64,000 nucleotides of DNA from Thermotogae bacterium (GTDB lineage: Bacteria > Thermotogota > Thermotogae > Petrotogales > Petrotogaceae): contig JACKPH010000002.1 in assembly GCA_024233675.1 (NCBI GenBank), positions 248,001-312,000 on the forward strand, written 5' to 3'. Shown piece after piece: positions 16,770 through 26,102 of this stretch (position 1 is its first letter; the number at the start of each line of letters is the position of its first letter). Made by a program: the position numbers and the translations under genes. Under the pieces are notes generated by a model. It made no database searches. It was not told the DNA's origin and worked only from the letters and a program-made list of their open reading frames with translations.

Positions 16770-17592
16770 GAGAACTTCCGGAAAAAATTTTACAAAATAT
16801 CTGATTTTAATACTTATTTCCATGATTTTCCTTTTTCCTTTTCTTTTTCTGATTTCTACATCATTAAAAAGTATGGATGAAGCTTTTTCAAATTCTTTTC
16901 ATCTTATCCCTCAGACAATACACTGGGATAATTATATAAAAGCATTTCAGAAAATACCTTTTCTGACTTATACAAAAAATACTGTTGTTATAACACTAAT
17001 AAATGTAATCGGTCAGCTTATTGTATGTCCGATGATTGCATACGGACTTTCAAAAATAGAATGGATAGGTAAAAAAATAATTTTCGGAATAATACTTGCA
17101 ACAATGCTTATTCCGTATCAGGTTACTATGATTCCTGTTTATATGATATGGAATAAACTGAATTTGGTAGGTACTATTATTCCTATAACTCTGCCGGCAT
17201 TTTTCGGTAATGCTTTTTATATAATAATACTTACTCAGTTCTTTAAAACGATACCTAATTCAATACTTGAAGCAGCAAAAATTGACGGTGCATCAGAATT
17301 CAGAATATATTCAAAAATAGTCCTGCCATTGTGTAAACCGGCACTGGCAACTGTAGCAATTTTTACATTTCTTAATACATGGTCTGATTTTTTAGGCCCT
17401 TTGCTTTATCTGACAGAACAGAAAAGCTGGACTTTATCTATAGGACTGCAGCAGTACATGTCGGCACATTATGTTGAATGGACTTTATTAATGGCAGCTT
17501 CGGCAATGTTTACTATTCCTATTGTTATACTGTTTTTCTTTGCACAGAAAAAATTCGTAGAAGGTATAGTAACTACGGGACTTAAAGATTAA
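16762..17592 (+). CDS. Sugar ABC transporter permease (MalG type)
   Basis: A 276-residue permease with six helices and the EAA loop EAAKIDGASEFRIYSKIVLP. It overlaps the upstream permease by eight bases. The C terminus (FFFAQKKFVEGIVTTGLKD) is typical of the MalG/AraQ group. It completes the binding protein-permease-permease set for the amino-sugar operon. DUF4127 follows 12 bases later behind CGGAGG. Confidence 0.92.
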   Translation: MNKRTSGKNFTKYLILILISMIFLFPFLFLISTSLKSMDEAFSNSFHLIPQTIHWDNYIKAFQKIPFLTYTKNTVVITLINVIGQLIVCPMIAYGLSKIEWIGKKIIFGIILATMLIPYQVTMIPVYMIWNKLNLVGTIIPITLPAFFGNAFYIIILTQFFKTIPNSILEAAKIDGASEFRIYSKIVLPLCKPALATVAIFTFLNTWSDFLGPLLYLTEQKSWTLSIGLQQYMSAHYVEWTLLMAASAMFTIPIVILFFFAQKKFVEGIVTTGLKD

Positions 17593-17604
17593 ACGGAGGA
17601 AATT

Positions 17605-19146
17605 ATGCATAACATATTATATATACCTTTAGATGAAAGAACATGTAATTATAAATACCCTTCAATGCTTGCAGAAATGACGGATGACATTAATTTAATA
17701 ATTCCGCCCGCAGAAATTATGGGAAGTTATAAAAAACCCGCAGATACAGAAAAAATATGGTTATGGATATTTGAAAATACAAAAAAATGTGAATATGCCA
17801 TAATTTCACTCGATACATTATTTTACGGAAACATCATTAATTCCAGAACTCATTATAAAACAATTTCCGATTGTGATAACACTTTTGAAAATATAAAAAA
17901 AATAAAAGACATCAATCCACAGATAAATATTCAGGCTTTCAATCTTGTTGCAAGAGTAGCAAAAATAAACAGCAGTACAGAAGATCCTGATTACTGGGAA
18001 AAATACGGTGAAAAAATATGGCTTTATTCATATCTTCTCGATAAAATAAACAGAAAAAAAGCTTCCGAAACAGATAAAACAGAATTTGAAACCGTAAAAA
18101 ATGAAATCCCGGAAAAATATCTCAATGATTTTTTAAACAGACGATCTATAGATATATATGTTAATCTTAAAGCTCTCGATTTTGTAAAAAACGGTATCAT
18201 AAATAATCTTGTTATACCGAAAGATGATACTGCACCTTACGGTTATGCCGCAATTGATCAGAAAAACATAGCAGAAAAAATTTACAGAGAAAAAATCATG
18301 GATAAAGTCATGGTTTATCCGGGAGCCGATGAAGTAGGATGTGTACTTTTTGCAAGAGTTTTCGGAATGATAAAAAACTATACACCTAAAATAATAATAA
18401 AATATTCTTCCGTAAACGGAGGTAATTTCATTCCCATATGTGAAGACAGACCTTTTCATGAAGGTCTTAAATCACAGATAAATTCTGTAGGCGGAATAAT
18501 AGTAAATTCCGAAGAAAATTCCGATATTCTTGTAGCTGTTAATTCTCCGGGTACTGATATGTATGATTCATTATCCTATGAAAAAGATGTAACTTATTAC
18601 AGTTATTCCAACAATACCGAATTAATAAATTATATAAATTACTACACGGATTATTATAAAAAAGCCTGTTCTGTTTCCGATGTAAAGTTTCTTAACGGCG
18701 GTGATTCTGAATTTATAGAAACTATGATTCTTAAAAACAGTATAAACAGTATAACCTCTTACTGCGGATGGAATACAGCTCAGAATACAGACGGTATAGC
18801 AATTTCACATTCGGTAATATCTTCTTACTACAGAAATTTCATTTCTGATAAAGATATGTATATAAAATCAAAAATATTTTTATTAAGAATGCTCATTGAA
18901 GGCTGGATTTTTGAAACTAATATCTTAAAAAAAATTTATTCGGATAAAAATAATTTTAAAAACACCGATCCGTATAACATAGAAAAAAATTACAATGAAG
19001 TCGGAAATATACTTGAAAAACTTATAAAAGAAGAAATACATTCAAATTTAAATGATACTTTTGCTGGCAGAAAAATAGTGTTTAAAAATCTTTCCTTTCC
19101 CTGGAAAAGAGTTTTTGACATAGACTTTGATTTGGAGCTTATATAG
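17605..19146 (+). CDS. DUF4127 family protein
   Basis: A 513-residue cytoplasmic protein of DUF4127, recognised from the opening MHNILYIPLDERTCNYKYPS, the IISLDTLFYGNIINSR segment, the VYPGADEVGCVLFAR segment, and CGWNTAQNTDGIAISH near residue 390. No biochemical role is established for the family that I know of. Conserved Asp, Asn, His and Arg clusters suggest an enzyme. It lies between sugar permeases and an ADP-ribosylglycohydrolase-fold gene, with gaps of only 12 bases on each side. It is therefore probably a catabolic step for whatever the importer brings in. That role is inference from context. Confidence 0.88.
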   Translation: MHNILYIPLDERTCNYKYPSMLAEMTDDINLIIPPAEIMGSYKKPADTEKIWLWIFENTKKCEYAIISLDTLFYGNIINSRTHYKTISDCDNTFENIKKIKDINPQINIQAFNLVARVAKINSSTEDPDYWEKYGEKIWLYSYLLDKINRKKASETDKTEFETVKNEIPEKYLNDFLNRRSIDIYVNLKALDFVKNGIINNLVIPKDDTAPYGYAAIDQKNIAEKIYREKIMDKVMVYPGADEVGCVLFARVFGMIKNYTPKIIIKYSSVNGGNFIPICEDRPFHEGLKSQINSVGGIIVNSEENSDILVAVNSPGTDMYDSLSYEKDVTYYSYSNNTELINYINYYTDYYKKACSVSDVKFLNGGDSEFIETMILKNSINSITSYCGWNTAQNTDGIAISHSVISSYYRNFISDKDMYIKSKIFLLRMLIEGWIFETNILKKIYSDKNNFKNTDPYNIEKNYNEVGNILEKLIKEEIHSNLNDTFAGRKIVFKNLSFPWKRVFDIDFDLELI

Positions 19147-19158
19147 CCGGGAGGAATT

Positions 19159-20493
19159 ATGAGAGAATATTTTTCAGAAATAAAAGAAATTTTGTCAAAT
19201 GTACTGAAATCAAAAACTGTTCAGGGATATGACACCGCTAATCTTATAACTGAACTCGAATCAATAGAAAACAGTTATGATAAATTATTTATTTTTTCGG
19301 AAAAACTTGCAGATATTCCTTACAGAAAAGACTGGAAATATGTAGAACCGGATGATTATAAATCAATTTTAAAAGAATGTGATAAAAACCGTTCAGTTGT
19401 TCAGAAAGACTATTCAGACAAAGATGCAGTAAAAGATAAAATAAAAACAGCTTTTTATTCTTCTGTGTGCGGCTGTATACTCGGGAAACCCCTTGAAGAA
19501 TTCCCGCTTCCAGATTTGTATGAGATGAAAGATTCTCTCAGAAAATCTGATTCATGGCCGTTAAATGATTATGTAAACGTAAATACACTTGAACATTTAG
19601 GAAGAAGAAATATAAGCTGGACAGAAACGACAAAAAATAACATAAATTTTGTTGCCGAAGATGATGATATAACTTATACAATAATAGGTATGCTTCTTTT
19701 AGAAACAAAAGGTATAAATTTTACAAAAAAAGATATTAAAAAAATATGGATAGAAAATCTTCCTATATACTCTGTATGGGGACCGGAAAGAACTATCCTT
19801 CTGAAAAGCGGATTAAGCTCTTTATTCCCTAACAATGACTATAATATAGATTCATGGCCGGACTTTTTAAATCCCGGAGATGAATTGTGCGGAGCACTTA
19901 TAAGGGCTGATGCTTACGGATATGCATGTCCGGGAAATCCGGAACTTGCGGCAAAACTTGCTTATAACGATTCAAGTTTTACACACAGAAAAACAGGTAT
20001 TTACGGTTCTATGTTTATTGCCGCAGCAATATCAACAGCATTTTTTGAAAAAGATCCGATGAAAATATTTGAAAATGCATTAAAATATATACCTCAGAAA
20101 AGCAGATTTTATCAGATTGCAGAAGATTCACTGAATAAAATAACATCTGCTAAAGACTGGGAATCCGGATATGACCTGATACATAACAAATATAAAAAAT
20201 ACGGTGCATGTCAGATATATCAGGAAATAGGAACTGTAATGAATACTTTAAAATTTGCTGAAAATATAGGTGACGGAATTTGTAAACAGGTAATGCAGGG
20301 AAATGATACCGATAGTTTCGGTGCAACCTGCGGTTCTTTACTGGGTGCATATTTTGGTCCGGAATATCTTGAATCCAGATGGTTGGAAGTATTCAATGAT
20401 GATATATATACATCACTTTCAAATTTTAAGGAAAGAAAACTGTCAAAAATTGCAGAAAGAATGGCAAATCTTCCCGAAATAATACAAAAATAA
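19159..20493 (+). CDS. ADP-ribosylglycohydrolase-fold protein
   Basis: A 444-residue protein of the ADP-ribosylglycohydrolase (DraG/ARH) family. Both metal-binding clusters are present: AEDDDITYTIIGMLLL about residue 170 and GNDTDSFGATCGSLLGAYFG about residue 380. An N-terminal extension of about 90 residues precedes the fold. Classical members remove ADP-ribose from proteins, but some family members sit in nucleoside or sugar operons. Here the operon context (amino-sugar import, NanE-ROK, DUF4127) favours cleavage of an N- or O-glycosidic bond in an imported compound. It is the last gene before a terminator. Confidence 0.87.
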   Translation: MREYFSEIKEILSNVLKSKTVQGYDTANLITELESIENSYDKLFIFSEKLADIPYRKDWKYVEPDDYKSILKECDKNRSVVQKDYSDKDAVKDKIKTAFYSSVCGCILGKPLEEFPLPDLYEMKDSLRKSDSWPLNDYVNVNTLEHLGRRNISWTETTKNNINFVAEDDDITYTIIGMLLLETKGINFTKKDIKKIWIENLPIYSVWGPERTILLKSGLSSLFPNNDYNIDSWPDFLNPGDELCGALIRADAYGYACPGNPELAAKLAYNDSSFTHRKTGIYGSMFIAAAISTAFFEKDPMKIFENALKYIPQKSRFYQIAEDSLNKITSAKDWESGYDLIHNKYKKYGACQIYQEIGTVMNTLKFAENIGDGICKQVMQGNDTDSFGATCGSLLGAYFGPEYLESRWLEVFNDDIYTSLSNFKERKLSKIAERMANLPEIIQK

Positions 20494-20519
20494 CGGAGCT
20501 TAAAAGCTCCGTTATTTTT
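20487..20519. terminator. Bidirectional terminator
   Basis: A 15-bp stem (core AATAACGGAGCTT, 20487-20501 with 20504-20518) with T runs on both strands. It ends the amino-sugar operon and abuts the stop of the convergent membrane gene. Confidence 0.9.
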
Positions 20520-20887
20520 TATCCTAATATTATTATCTGAAGAATTATAAGAATTATAAAATATATTACCTGAAATAGTGATTTTATAAATATTTTTCTG
20601 TATTTAATAAGTGCTGTAAAAACAAAAGGCACAAAATTAACTAAAAGTACAAAAAGAGGTATATAAGCCGACAATCCGCTAAGAGTTAATATTTCAAGTG
20701 CATTCATCATCTGCACAATTCCTGTAATAATTAAAAGTATTCCTCCCTGATATATCATTATTCTCATGGAAGCTACTAAAAATTCTTCCCTGGTATTATC
20801 CTTAAGGATTTTCATCTGAACCATTTCCCCAAAAACAATATGTATTCCACCTATTAAAACAAATAAAAAGGCTGACAAAATTTCCAT
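20519..20887 (-). CDS. Small four-helix membrane protein
   Basis: A 122-residue hydrophobic protein with four predicted membrane segments (about residues 3-22, 45-62, 72-92 and 100-121). The first loop is FGEMVQMKILKDNTREE. I do not recognise the family. It is monocistronic and convergent with the amino-sugar operon. It starts at ATG behind AGGAGGGATTAT. The clear ribosome site and normal composition support a real gene. Confidence 0.75.
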   Translation of the reverse strand: MEILSAFLFVLIGGIHIVFGEMVQMKILKDNTREEFLVASMRIMIYQGGILLIITGIVQMMNALEILTLSGLSAYIPLFVLLVNFVPFVFTALIKYRKIFIKSLFQVIYFIILIILQIIILG

Positions 20888-21089
20888 ATAATCCCTCCTG
20901 AAAAAAATCTCTGTTATTTTATTATATATTAAAATTCTAAAAAATTTATGTGTCTTTACTTTATTTTTTTATAAAATAAATTATATAAAAATTTATTTTA
21001 CTTATTATAACTTATAAAACTAAAAAAAAGATAAAATAAATATGATTAAGTTAAAATTTACACATAAAAGAAAACTATAGCATTAATAA

Positions 21090-21116
21090 AAAAATATCCC
21101 TTTCGGGATATTTTTA
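21090..21116 (-). terminator. Terminator of lipoprotein gene
   Basis: An 11-bp stem AAAAATATCCC/GGGATATTTTT with a TTTC loop, immediately after the lipoprotein stop, with a T run on the minus strand. Confidence 0.85.
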
Positions 21117-22145
21117 TTAAAACGGATATACATTAGAATGTGCTGCTATATATACAGGGGAATTGATATCGGGAACATAATCCAAAGGTATACTGAATGA
21201 ATAAGATTCTATATTATTGTCTTCTATAATATAAGGATACTGACCTGGTGCTGCAGTATCAGGATAAACAGAATCTACAAACAAATGAAGTACATCTGCG
21301 TAATAAATATCATTAAAAGAATAGCTAATGTTTAAATTTCCATCGGCATAAGATATATCAAGATATCCTACCAAAGTTCCCTTAGTTATATCATTTCTTC
21401 CTGCTGCCGCATAAATAGGAGTTCTTAAAGAATTTCCGTCAAATGTAATAACCCATCCCCATCTTGTTGAAATTCCAAGATTTATAAAAGTTTCATTACC
21501 TACTGCCCATGCTGTTTCTGATGAATATTCAACCGGTGGTTCCGATACATCCTGAATTTCATAAACTATATATCCGTACCATTTACCTTTAACTTCTTTT
21601 GTGGTAAAAAGTGTATCCGAAGAATCTCTCTGAGGAACTTCACTGCCGGGAACATAATTTGTTAATTTAACTCCCCATGCTGTTTCTGACTGACCTGTAA
21701 CAACGTTAACAACAGAAAGATGAAGATTAATTATTACTATGTCTTCTTCAGGAATAGGTACTACAAATATATCGTATGAAGTACCGGGGTTATATGATTC
21801 TCCGAATTGATATTTTCCGGGAACATAATCTGTTTTGTTAATATCAAAATGACTTTCTAAAGCTACCCATGAATCATTAAGGAAAAATTCAACATAAATA
21901 TTATCTTCATCGTTGTATACATTTACCTGACCAATATACTGATTCTGACCCGCTACAATCTGATAATCATAAGCTATATTTTCATTTACTATGTTTTCGT
22001 TAGTTATACCTTCTATACTTCTTGTACTTAAGGCATTCTGAAAACTATCATTGTTATTAATTCCGTTTGTATCTAAAAACTGTGTACAACCTGTAAACAC
22101 CAATAAAGAAACTAAAATAGCAACTATAAAATAAACTTTTTTCAT
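21117..22145 (-). CDS. Putative lipoprotein with repeated beta-rich units
   Basis: A 342-residue exported protein. Residues 1-19 form a signal peptide ending in the lipobox VFTGC. The mature part is rich in Tyr, Asn, Asp and Val and contains duplicated motifs. One type is QSETAWGVK and YSSETAWAVG. The other is a pair of longer units (about residues 67-130 and 248-320) sharing the pattern D-N-I-Y-V or N-I-S-Y with F-N-D, then a D-Y-V-P or V-Y-P-D turn and P-G-K/Q-Y. It is probably a surface-exposed beta-sandwich protein; function is not recognised. It is monocistronic and starts behind GAGGTATTTTT. Confidence 0.75.
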   Translation of the reverse strand: MKKVYFIVAILVSLLVFTGCTQFLDTNGINNNDSFQNALSTRSIEGITNENIVNENIAYDYQIVAGQNQYIGQVNVYNDEDNIYVEFFLNDSWVALESHFDINKTDYVPGKYQFGESYNPGTSYDIFVVPIPEEDIVIINLHLSVVNVVTGQSETAWGVKLTNYVPGSEVPQRDSSDTLFTTKEVKGKWYGYIVYEIQDVSEPPVEYSSETAWAVGNETFINLGISTRWGWVITFDGNSLRTPIYAAAGRNDITKGTLVGYLDISYADGNLNISYSFNDIYYADVLHLFVDSVYPDTAAPGQYPYIIEDNNIESYSFSIPLDYVPDINSPVYIAAHSNVYPF

Positions 22146-22304
22146 AAAAATACCTCCTCTGTTTTTTTTGTTTTTAAATTCTTATTCTTACAAAAATTGT
22201 AGTATTTAAAAGTAAACAAAAAGAACATAAAGGTAACTTTCTTAATTCATTTATGTTATTTTTTTAAAAATCTTTTTATAATATTAATCCAATATTAATA
22301 AAAA

Positions 22305-23096
22305 TTATTCATAGAGCCATAAAAATATTTCTTTAAAATGCTGTGACCAGGCGGATTCATTGTGAATACCATTTTTATCAAATAAAATATTTATATTATC
22401 AAATCCTTTTTTTCTGAGAATATCTGCAAATTCAGATGTGTCATTTTTATATTTTTCCGAAAGTCCGTCTTCTTCACTTTCTTTTTCTCCGGCATAAAAA
22501 AATATTTTTATATCTTTTTCCGAATCATATTTATCTATAAAATTAAGAAAATGTTTTTTTGCAAACCAAAATGCCGGAGATAAAACACCTACTCTTTTAA
22601 ATATTTCAGGATATTTAAGAGATGCATAAAGTGAAATTAATCCGCCCATAGAGCTTCCCATAATACCGTTGTCTTCTTTTAAAGTTCTGTAATTTTTATC
22701 TATAAAAGGCTTTAACGAATAAACAATTGAATCTGTATATTTATCTCCGAGCCCTCCCTGTCTTTTAATTCTATAAGAATTAATTTCTGATTTCCACGGG
22801 GAATATTCGTTTAATCTTTCTTTTTTACCGTTATCAACGGCAACAATTATTACTTTTTTTCCTGTATTTTTTTCATATAAATCTTCAAGAATTTCATCAA
22901 CTTTCCATTCTCCGCAAAAAGACGTATACTCATCAAAAATATTCTGACCGTCATGCATATAAAGTACAGGATATCTTTCTGACGATTTTTCGTATTCAGG
23001 AGGAAGATATATCCATATTTTTCTTTTTCTTCCTAATTCTTTAAGATAAAAATTTCTTATAATTGATACATTTCCTGTAATAGTATGTTTTTTCAT
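22305..23096 (-). CDS. Esterase of the Fes/IroE-type family
   Basis: A 263-residue alpha/beta-hydrolase of the putative-esterase family (COG2819/Fes type). Markers are RKIWIYLPPEY, VLYMHDGQNIFDE, the nucleophile elbow GSSMGGLISLYA, and a C-terminal His in NGIHNESAWSQHF. It has no signal peptide, so the enzyme is cytoplasmic. The start is set at ATG 23096 behind GGGGTGAT; the in-frame extension upstream runs through the promoter (TATAAT on the minus strand near 23113-23118) and a hairpin. The substrate is unknown. No siderophore genes are nearby. Confidence 0.87.
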   Translation of the reverse strand: MKKHTITGNVSIIRNFYLKELGRKRKIWIYLPPEYEKSSERYPVLYMHDGQNIFDEYTSFCGEWKVDEILEDLYEKNTGKKVIIVAVDNGKKERLNEYSPWKSEINSYRIKRQGGLGDKYTDSIVYSLKPFIDKNYRTLKEDNGIMGSSMGGLISLYASLKYPEIFKRVGVLSPAFWFAKKHFLNFIDKYDSEKDIKIFFYAGEKESEEDGLSEKYKNDTSEFADILRKKGFDNINILFDKNGIHNESAWSQHFKEIFLWLYE

Positions 23097-23132
23097 TTTA
23101 TCACCCCGAATAATTATACTAAAATAATAAAA

Positions 23133-23150
23133 GACGGACAAGCGTCCGTC
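23133..23150 (-). other. GC-rich hairpin upstream of esterase
   Basis: GACGGAC (23133-23139) pairs with GTCCGTC (23144-23150) around a four-base loop. On the minus strand it is followed by TTTTATTATTTT, so it is terminator-like. It lies just upstream of the esterase -10 element. Confidence 0.5.
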
Positions 23151-23269
23151 ATAAATCATAATTGATAAAATAATTCTTTAATGGGTTTGGGATGATTTTC
23201 ATTTTATAAAATTAATATATCAGATAAATTTATTTTCTTAGGAATTAACTAATCATAAATTAATAAAAA

Positions 23270-23302
23270 AAAGAATCCTTATAAGGATTCTTTAGTTTTT
23301 TA
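23270..23302. terminator. Orphan bidirectional terminator
   Basis: An 11-bp stem AAAGAATCCTT/AAGGATTCTTT (23270-23280 with 23283-23293) has T runs on both strands, but there is no gene ending on either side within 100 bases. It may end an unannotated short minus-strand RNA. Confidence 0.7.
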
Positions 23303-23414
23303 TATTAATTTTATTGTTTTTTAATTTCATATTTTTCACTTCCCGAATATATTATAACAAAAAACAAAAGAAAATGATATACTATTAGAAATAATAATTT
23401 ACGGAGGGATTATA

Positions 23415-23966
23415 TTGAAAAATATAAATATCGAAGACAAAAAAGAGCTTATAGAAAAAAAAATAGAAACCAAAATAAACACTTCAGAAAGATTAAATAA
23501 TCATAATTTTGTTTCAAAGTCCATATACGGAACAATACTTATTTATGCAACTATTATTTCACAGGAAAATGCCGGAAATTCTTTTATAAGAATTTTAATG
23601 ACTATTATTTTTACAACATTAATAATTTTAATTGCGGATTTTTATTCAAAAATAATGGCAGCACTTTTTGTAAAAAAACGAAAACTGAAAGTATCGGAAA
23701 TATTTCATATAATAAAGGATATTCTTCCTATAGCTGTAGGCTCACAAATCCCTACAGGTGTTTTTTTGTTCGGTCAGTTATTTAATCTTTCGGGATTTTA
23801 TGTTTTTCTTGCAACAAAAATAGCAGGTATCTTTGCACTTTTTCTTTACGGATATCTTACAGGTCTTAGTTTATATGAGAAAAATAAAATAAAATCCGTA
23901 AAACTCGGTTTTATAAATGCAGTAATAGGTTACGGAATAATACTTCTGAAAGCTTTGATTCATTAA
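23415..23966 (+). CDS. Uncharacterised membrane protein
   Basis: A 183-residue protein. The first 30 residues are charged and form a likely coiled or helical tail (KELIEKKIETKINTSERLNN). Four or five membrane helices follow (about residues 38-50, 58-80, 103-120, 128-145 and 165-180). I do not recognise the family. TTG 23415 is the start, behind ACGGAGGGATTATA. A -10-like TATACT lies near 23374. It is monocistronic. Confidence 0.72.
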   Translation: MKNINIEDKKELIEKKIETKINTSERLNNHNFVSKSIYGTILIYATIISQENAGNSFIRILMTIIFTTLIILIADFYSKIMAALFVKKRKLKVSEIFHIIKDILPIAVGSQIPTGVFLFGQLFNLSGFYVFLATKIAGIFALFLYGYLTGLSLYEKNKIKSVKLGFINAVIGYGIILLKALIH

Positions 23967-24049
23967 ACTTTCATTTTGACTTTTAAAAGAAAATATACTT
24001 TATAGAGCTATTTTTATAAAGAAATTCCGGATTATAAAAAAAGTGAAAA

Positions 24050-24080
24050 ATATGATATCATATTTATGAAATCGATTGCA
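24050..24080 (+). promoter_or_regulatory. LacI-type operator region
   Basis: TGAAATCGATTGCA (24067-24080) is a one-mismatch palindrome centred on CG, as LacI-family operators are. It is preceded by a perfect palindrome ATATGATATCATAT (24050-24063) that includes a -10-like TATGAT. It lies 33 bases before the lacI-type gene, so autoregulation is likely. Confidence 0.7.
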
Positions 24081-24112
24081 TACTTTTTTTAACAAAAAGA
24101 AAAGGAGTTTTT

Positions 24113-25087
24113 ATGGAAAAAAAAGTTACTTTAAAAGATATTGCAAAAAAAGCCGGCGTAAGCACATCTACAGTTTCAAGAGTTCTGAACAGTTCTCTGC
24201 CTGTAAATAGTGAAACCAAAAATAAAATTATAAAAATTATTGAAGAAACCGGTTATCATCCTGATTTTACGGCCAGAAGTCTCAGATTAGGAAAATCTAA
24301 TACCATAGGAATAATTATTCCTGATATATCAAATCCTTTTTTTTCAATGCTTGTAAAAGGTGCCGATGATTATCTGAAAGAAAAAAATTTTTCAACGCTT
24401 ATATGTAATTCCGGTAATGAAAAAAATGATGAAAAAACTTTAAAATTTCTTATAGAAAAAAAACCTGATGCAGTAATTTATGCGGGTATAGGAAATATTA
24501 AAATCTTTAAAAATGTAGGAATTCCAATTGTTTTTACAGACAGACTTGAAAAAGATGAAAATTTTTCATATGTAGTTTCAAATAACTATCAGGGTATGAC
24601 TGATATGCTTGAATATCTTATAAAAACAAAACATAAATCTTATGTTTTTATTTCAGGTAACAATAATATATTTTCGGCAAACGAAAGACTGAGAGCTTTT
24701 AAAGATTTTACGTCCACACATAATGTTATCAGTAAAATAATACATAGTGATTATTCTTTTGATTCAGGAATTGATGTAGTTAATAATCTATCGGAATTTC
24801 CTGATGTTATAGTATGTTCCAATGACCTTACGGCTTACGGGGTAATTCACGGATTAAAACTCAGAAATCTCAATGTTCCTAAAAATCTCAGTGTAACAGG
24901 TTATGATGACCTCTTATTCAGCGAAATGCTTAATCCTTCCCTTACAACGGTTAACCAGCCTGTTTATAATATGGGAAAAGCTGCTGCGGAAATAATATTA
25001 AATATGATTGAAAAAAATAATACTTCTGTCAGAATATTTAAAAATGAATTAATAGTAAGAAACAGTACAAAAAATTCAGGAGGGTGA
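24113..25087 (+). CDS. LacI-family regulator (RbsR-like)
   Basis: A 324-residue LacI-family repressor. The HTH is at residues 4-25 (TLKDIAKKAGVSTSTVSRVLN), followed by the hinge RSLRLGKSNTIGIIIPDISN and an effector domain with NDLTAYGVIHGL and TTVNQP. A ribokinase gene follows five bases later, so a pentose such as ribose or deoxyribose is the likely effector. A matching operator lies upstream. No transporter is in the operon, so the regulon probably extends elsewhere. Confidence 0.92.
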   Translation: MEKKVTLKDIAKKAGVSTSTVSRVLNSSLPVNSETKNKIIKIIEETGYHPDFTARSLRLGKSNTIGIIIPDISNPFFSMLVKGADDYLKEKNFSTLICNSGNEKNDEKTLKFLIEKKPDAVIYAGIGNIKIFKNVGIPIVFTDRLEKDENFSYVVSNNYQGMTDMLEYLIKTKHKSYVFISGNNNIFSANERLRAFKDFTSTHNVISKIIHSDYSFDSGIDVVNNLSEFPDVIVCSNDLTAYGVIHGLKLRNLNVPKNLSVTGYDDLLFSEMLNPSLTTVNQPVYNMGKAAAEIILNMIEKNNTSVRIFKNELIVRNSTKNSGG

Positions 25088-25091
25088 AAAA

Positions 25092-26006
25092 ATGATCGGA
25101 ATAATAGGCAGTACAAATGTTGATATAGTAATAAATGTTGAACATTTTACATTACCCGGAGAAACTCAGAAATCATCGGCACTTTATACAAATTTCGGTG
25201 GCAAAGGGGCAAACCAGGCGATGACAGTAGCCAGATTAACCGGAAAGGATACATATTTCTGTACAGCAATAGGTAACGATGACTACGGTAAAAATCTTGA
25301 AAATGTTTTTCTGCAAAATAATATTAAAGGATACTTTAAATCTGATACAGAAACAGGAAGAGCTTATATTGAGGTAAACAGTTCCGGAGAAAACAGAATT
25401 ATTATTCATCCCGGTGCAAATTCAACCGTAGATAAAGAAAAAATAGATAAATTCCTTGAATTATATTCAGAAAATATAGATTACTGTCTTATACAGAATG
25501 AAATACCTCATGAAAGCATAATATATGCCATAGAAAAGCTTAAAAATCTCGGAATAACTATAATTTATGATCCTGCACCAAAAGAATCAACAGATATCAG
25601 TATACTGAAATATGTTGATTTTCTTACACCTAATGAAACCGAATTTGATTATTTATTCAGAAAAGTATCCGATAAAGAAATTTCTGATTTATCAGAAAAG
25701 GGTATTATATTCAGAAATATTACCGGTGTTAAAAACCTCATTATAAAAAACGGCTCAAAGGGCAGTATTTTTATAGATGAAAATAATAATGTCACAGAAA
25801 CTGAGGCTATAAAAGTTAAAGCGGTTGATTCTACAGCTGCTGGAGATATATTCAACGGTTCTTTTACTGTATGGCTTTCGGAAAATAATTCTGTGACCGA
25901 AAGTATTTCCTTTGCAGGCATTTCTTCCGGAATTTCAGTAACACGAAAAGGTGCACAGAATTCTATTCCGGAAATTTCCGAAATACTTGAAATATATAAA
26001 AAATAA
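25092..26006 (+). CDS. rbsK: Ribokinase (PfkB family)
   Basis: A 304-residue PfkB-family sugar kinase closest to ribokinase: SLQ-like start GSTNVDIVINVEHF, substrate motif GGKGANQAMTVARL, and the anion-hole/catalytic motif DSTAAGDIFNGSF with the base Asp. It would phosphorylate ribose to ribose-5-phosphate. It is translationally linked to the LacI regulator, starting behind AGGAGGGTGA. It is followed by a strong terminator. Deoxyribose or another pentose cannot be excluded. Confidence 0.9.
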   Translation: MIGIIGSTNVDIVINVEHFTLPGETQKSSALYTNFGGKGANQAMTVARLTGKDTYFCTAIGNDDYGKNLENVFLQNNIKGYFKSDTETGRAYIEVNSSGENRIIIHPGANSTVDKEKIDKFLELYSENIDYCLIQNEIPHESIIYAIEKLKNLGITIIYDPAPKESTDISILKYVDFLTPNETEFDYLFRKVSDKEISDLSEKGIIFRNITGVKNLIIKNGSKGSIFIDENNNVTETEAIKVKAVDSTAAGDIFNGSFTVWLSENNSVTESISFAGISSGISVTRKGAQNSIPEISEILEIYKK

Positions 26007-26032
26007 AGAGTCTTATGACTCTTTATTTTTTA
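26001..26032 (+). terminator. Terminator of lacI-rbsK operon
   Basis: A 12-bp stem AAATAAAGAGTC/GACTCTTTATTT (26001-26012 with 26017-26028) followed by T residues. It overlaps the rbsK stop. Confidence 0.88.
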
Positions 26033-26102
26033 TCAAATTTATATAATTATAATTTTTATAAAAAAAAATATATAATAAAAATAAAAACAAAAGGAGTTTT
26101 AT

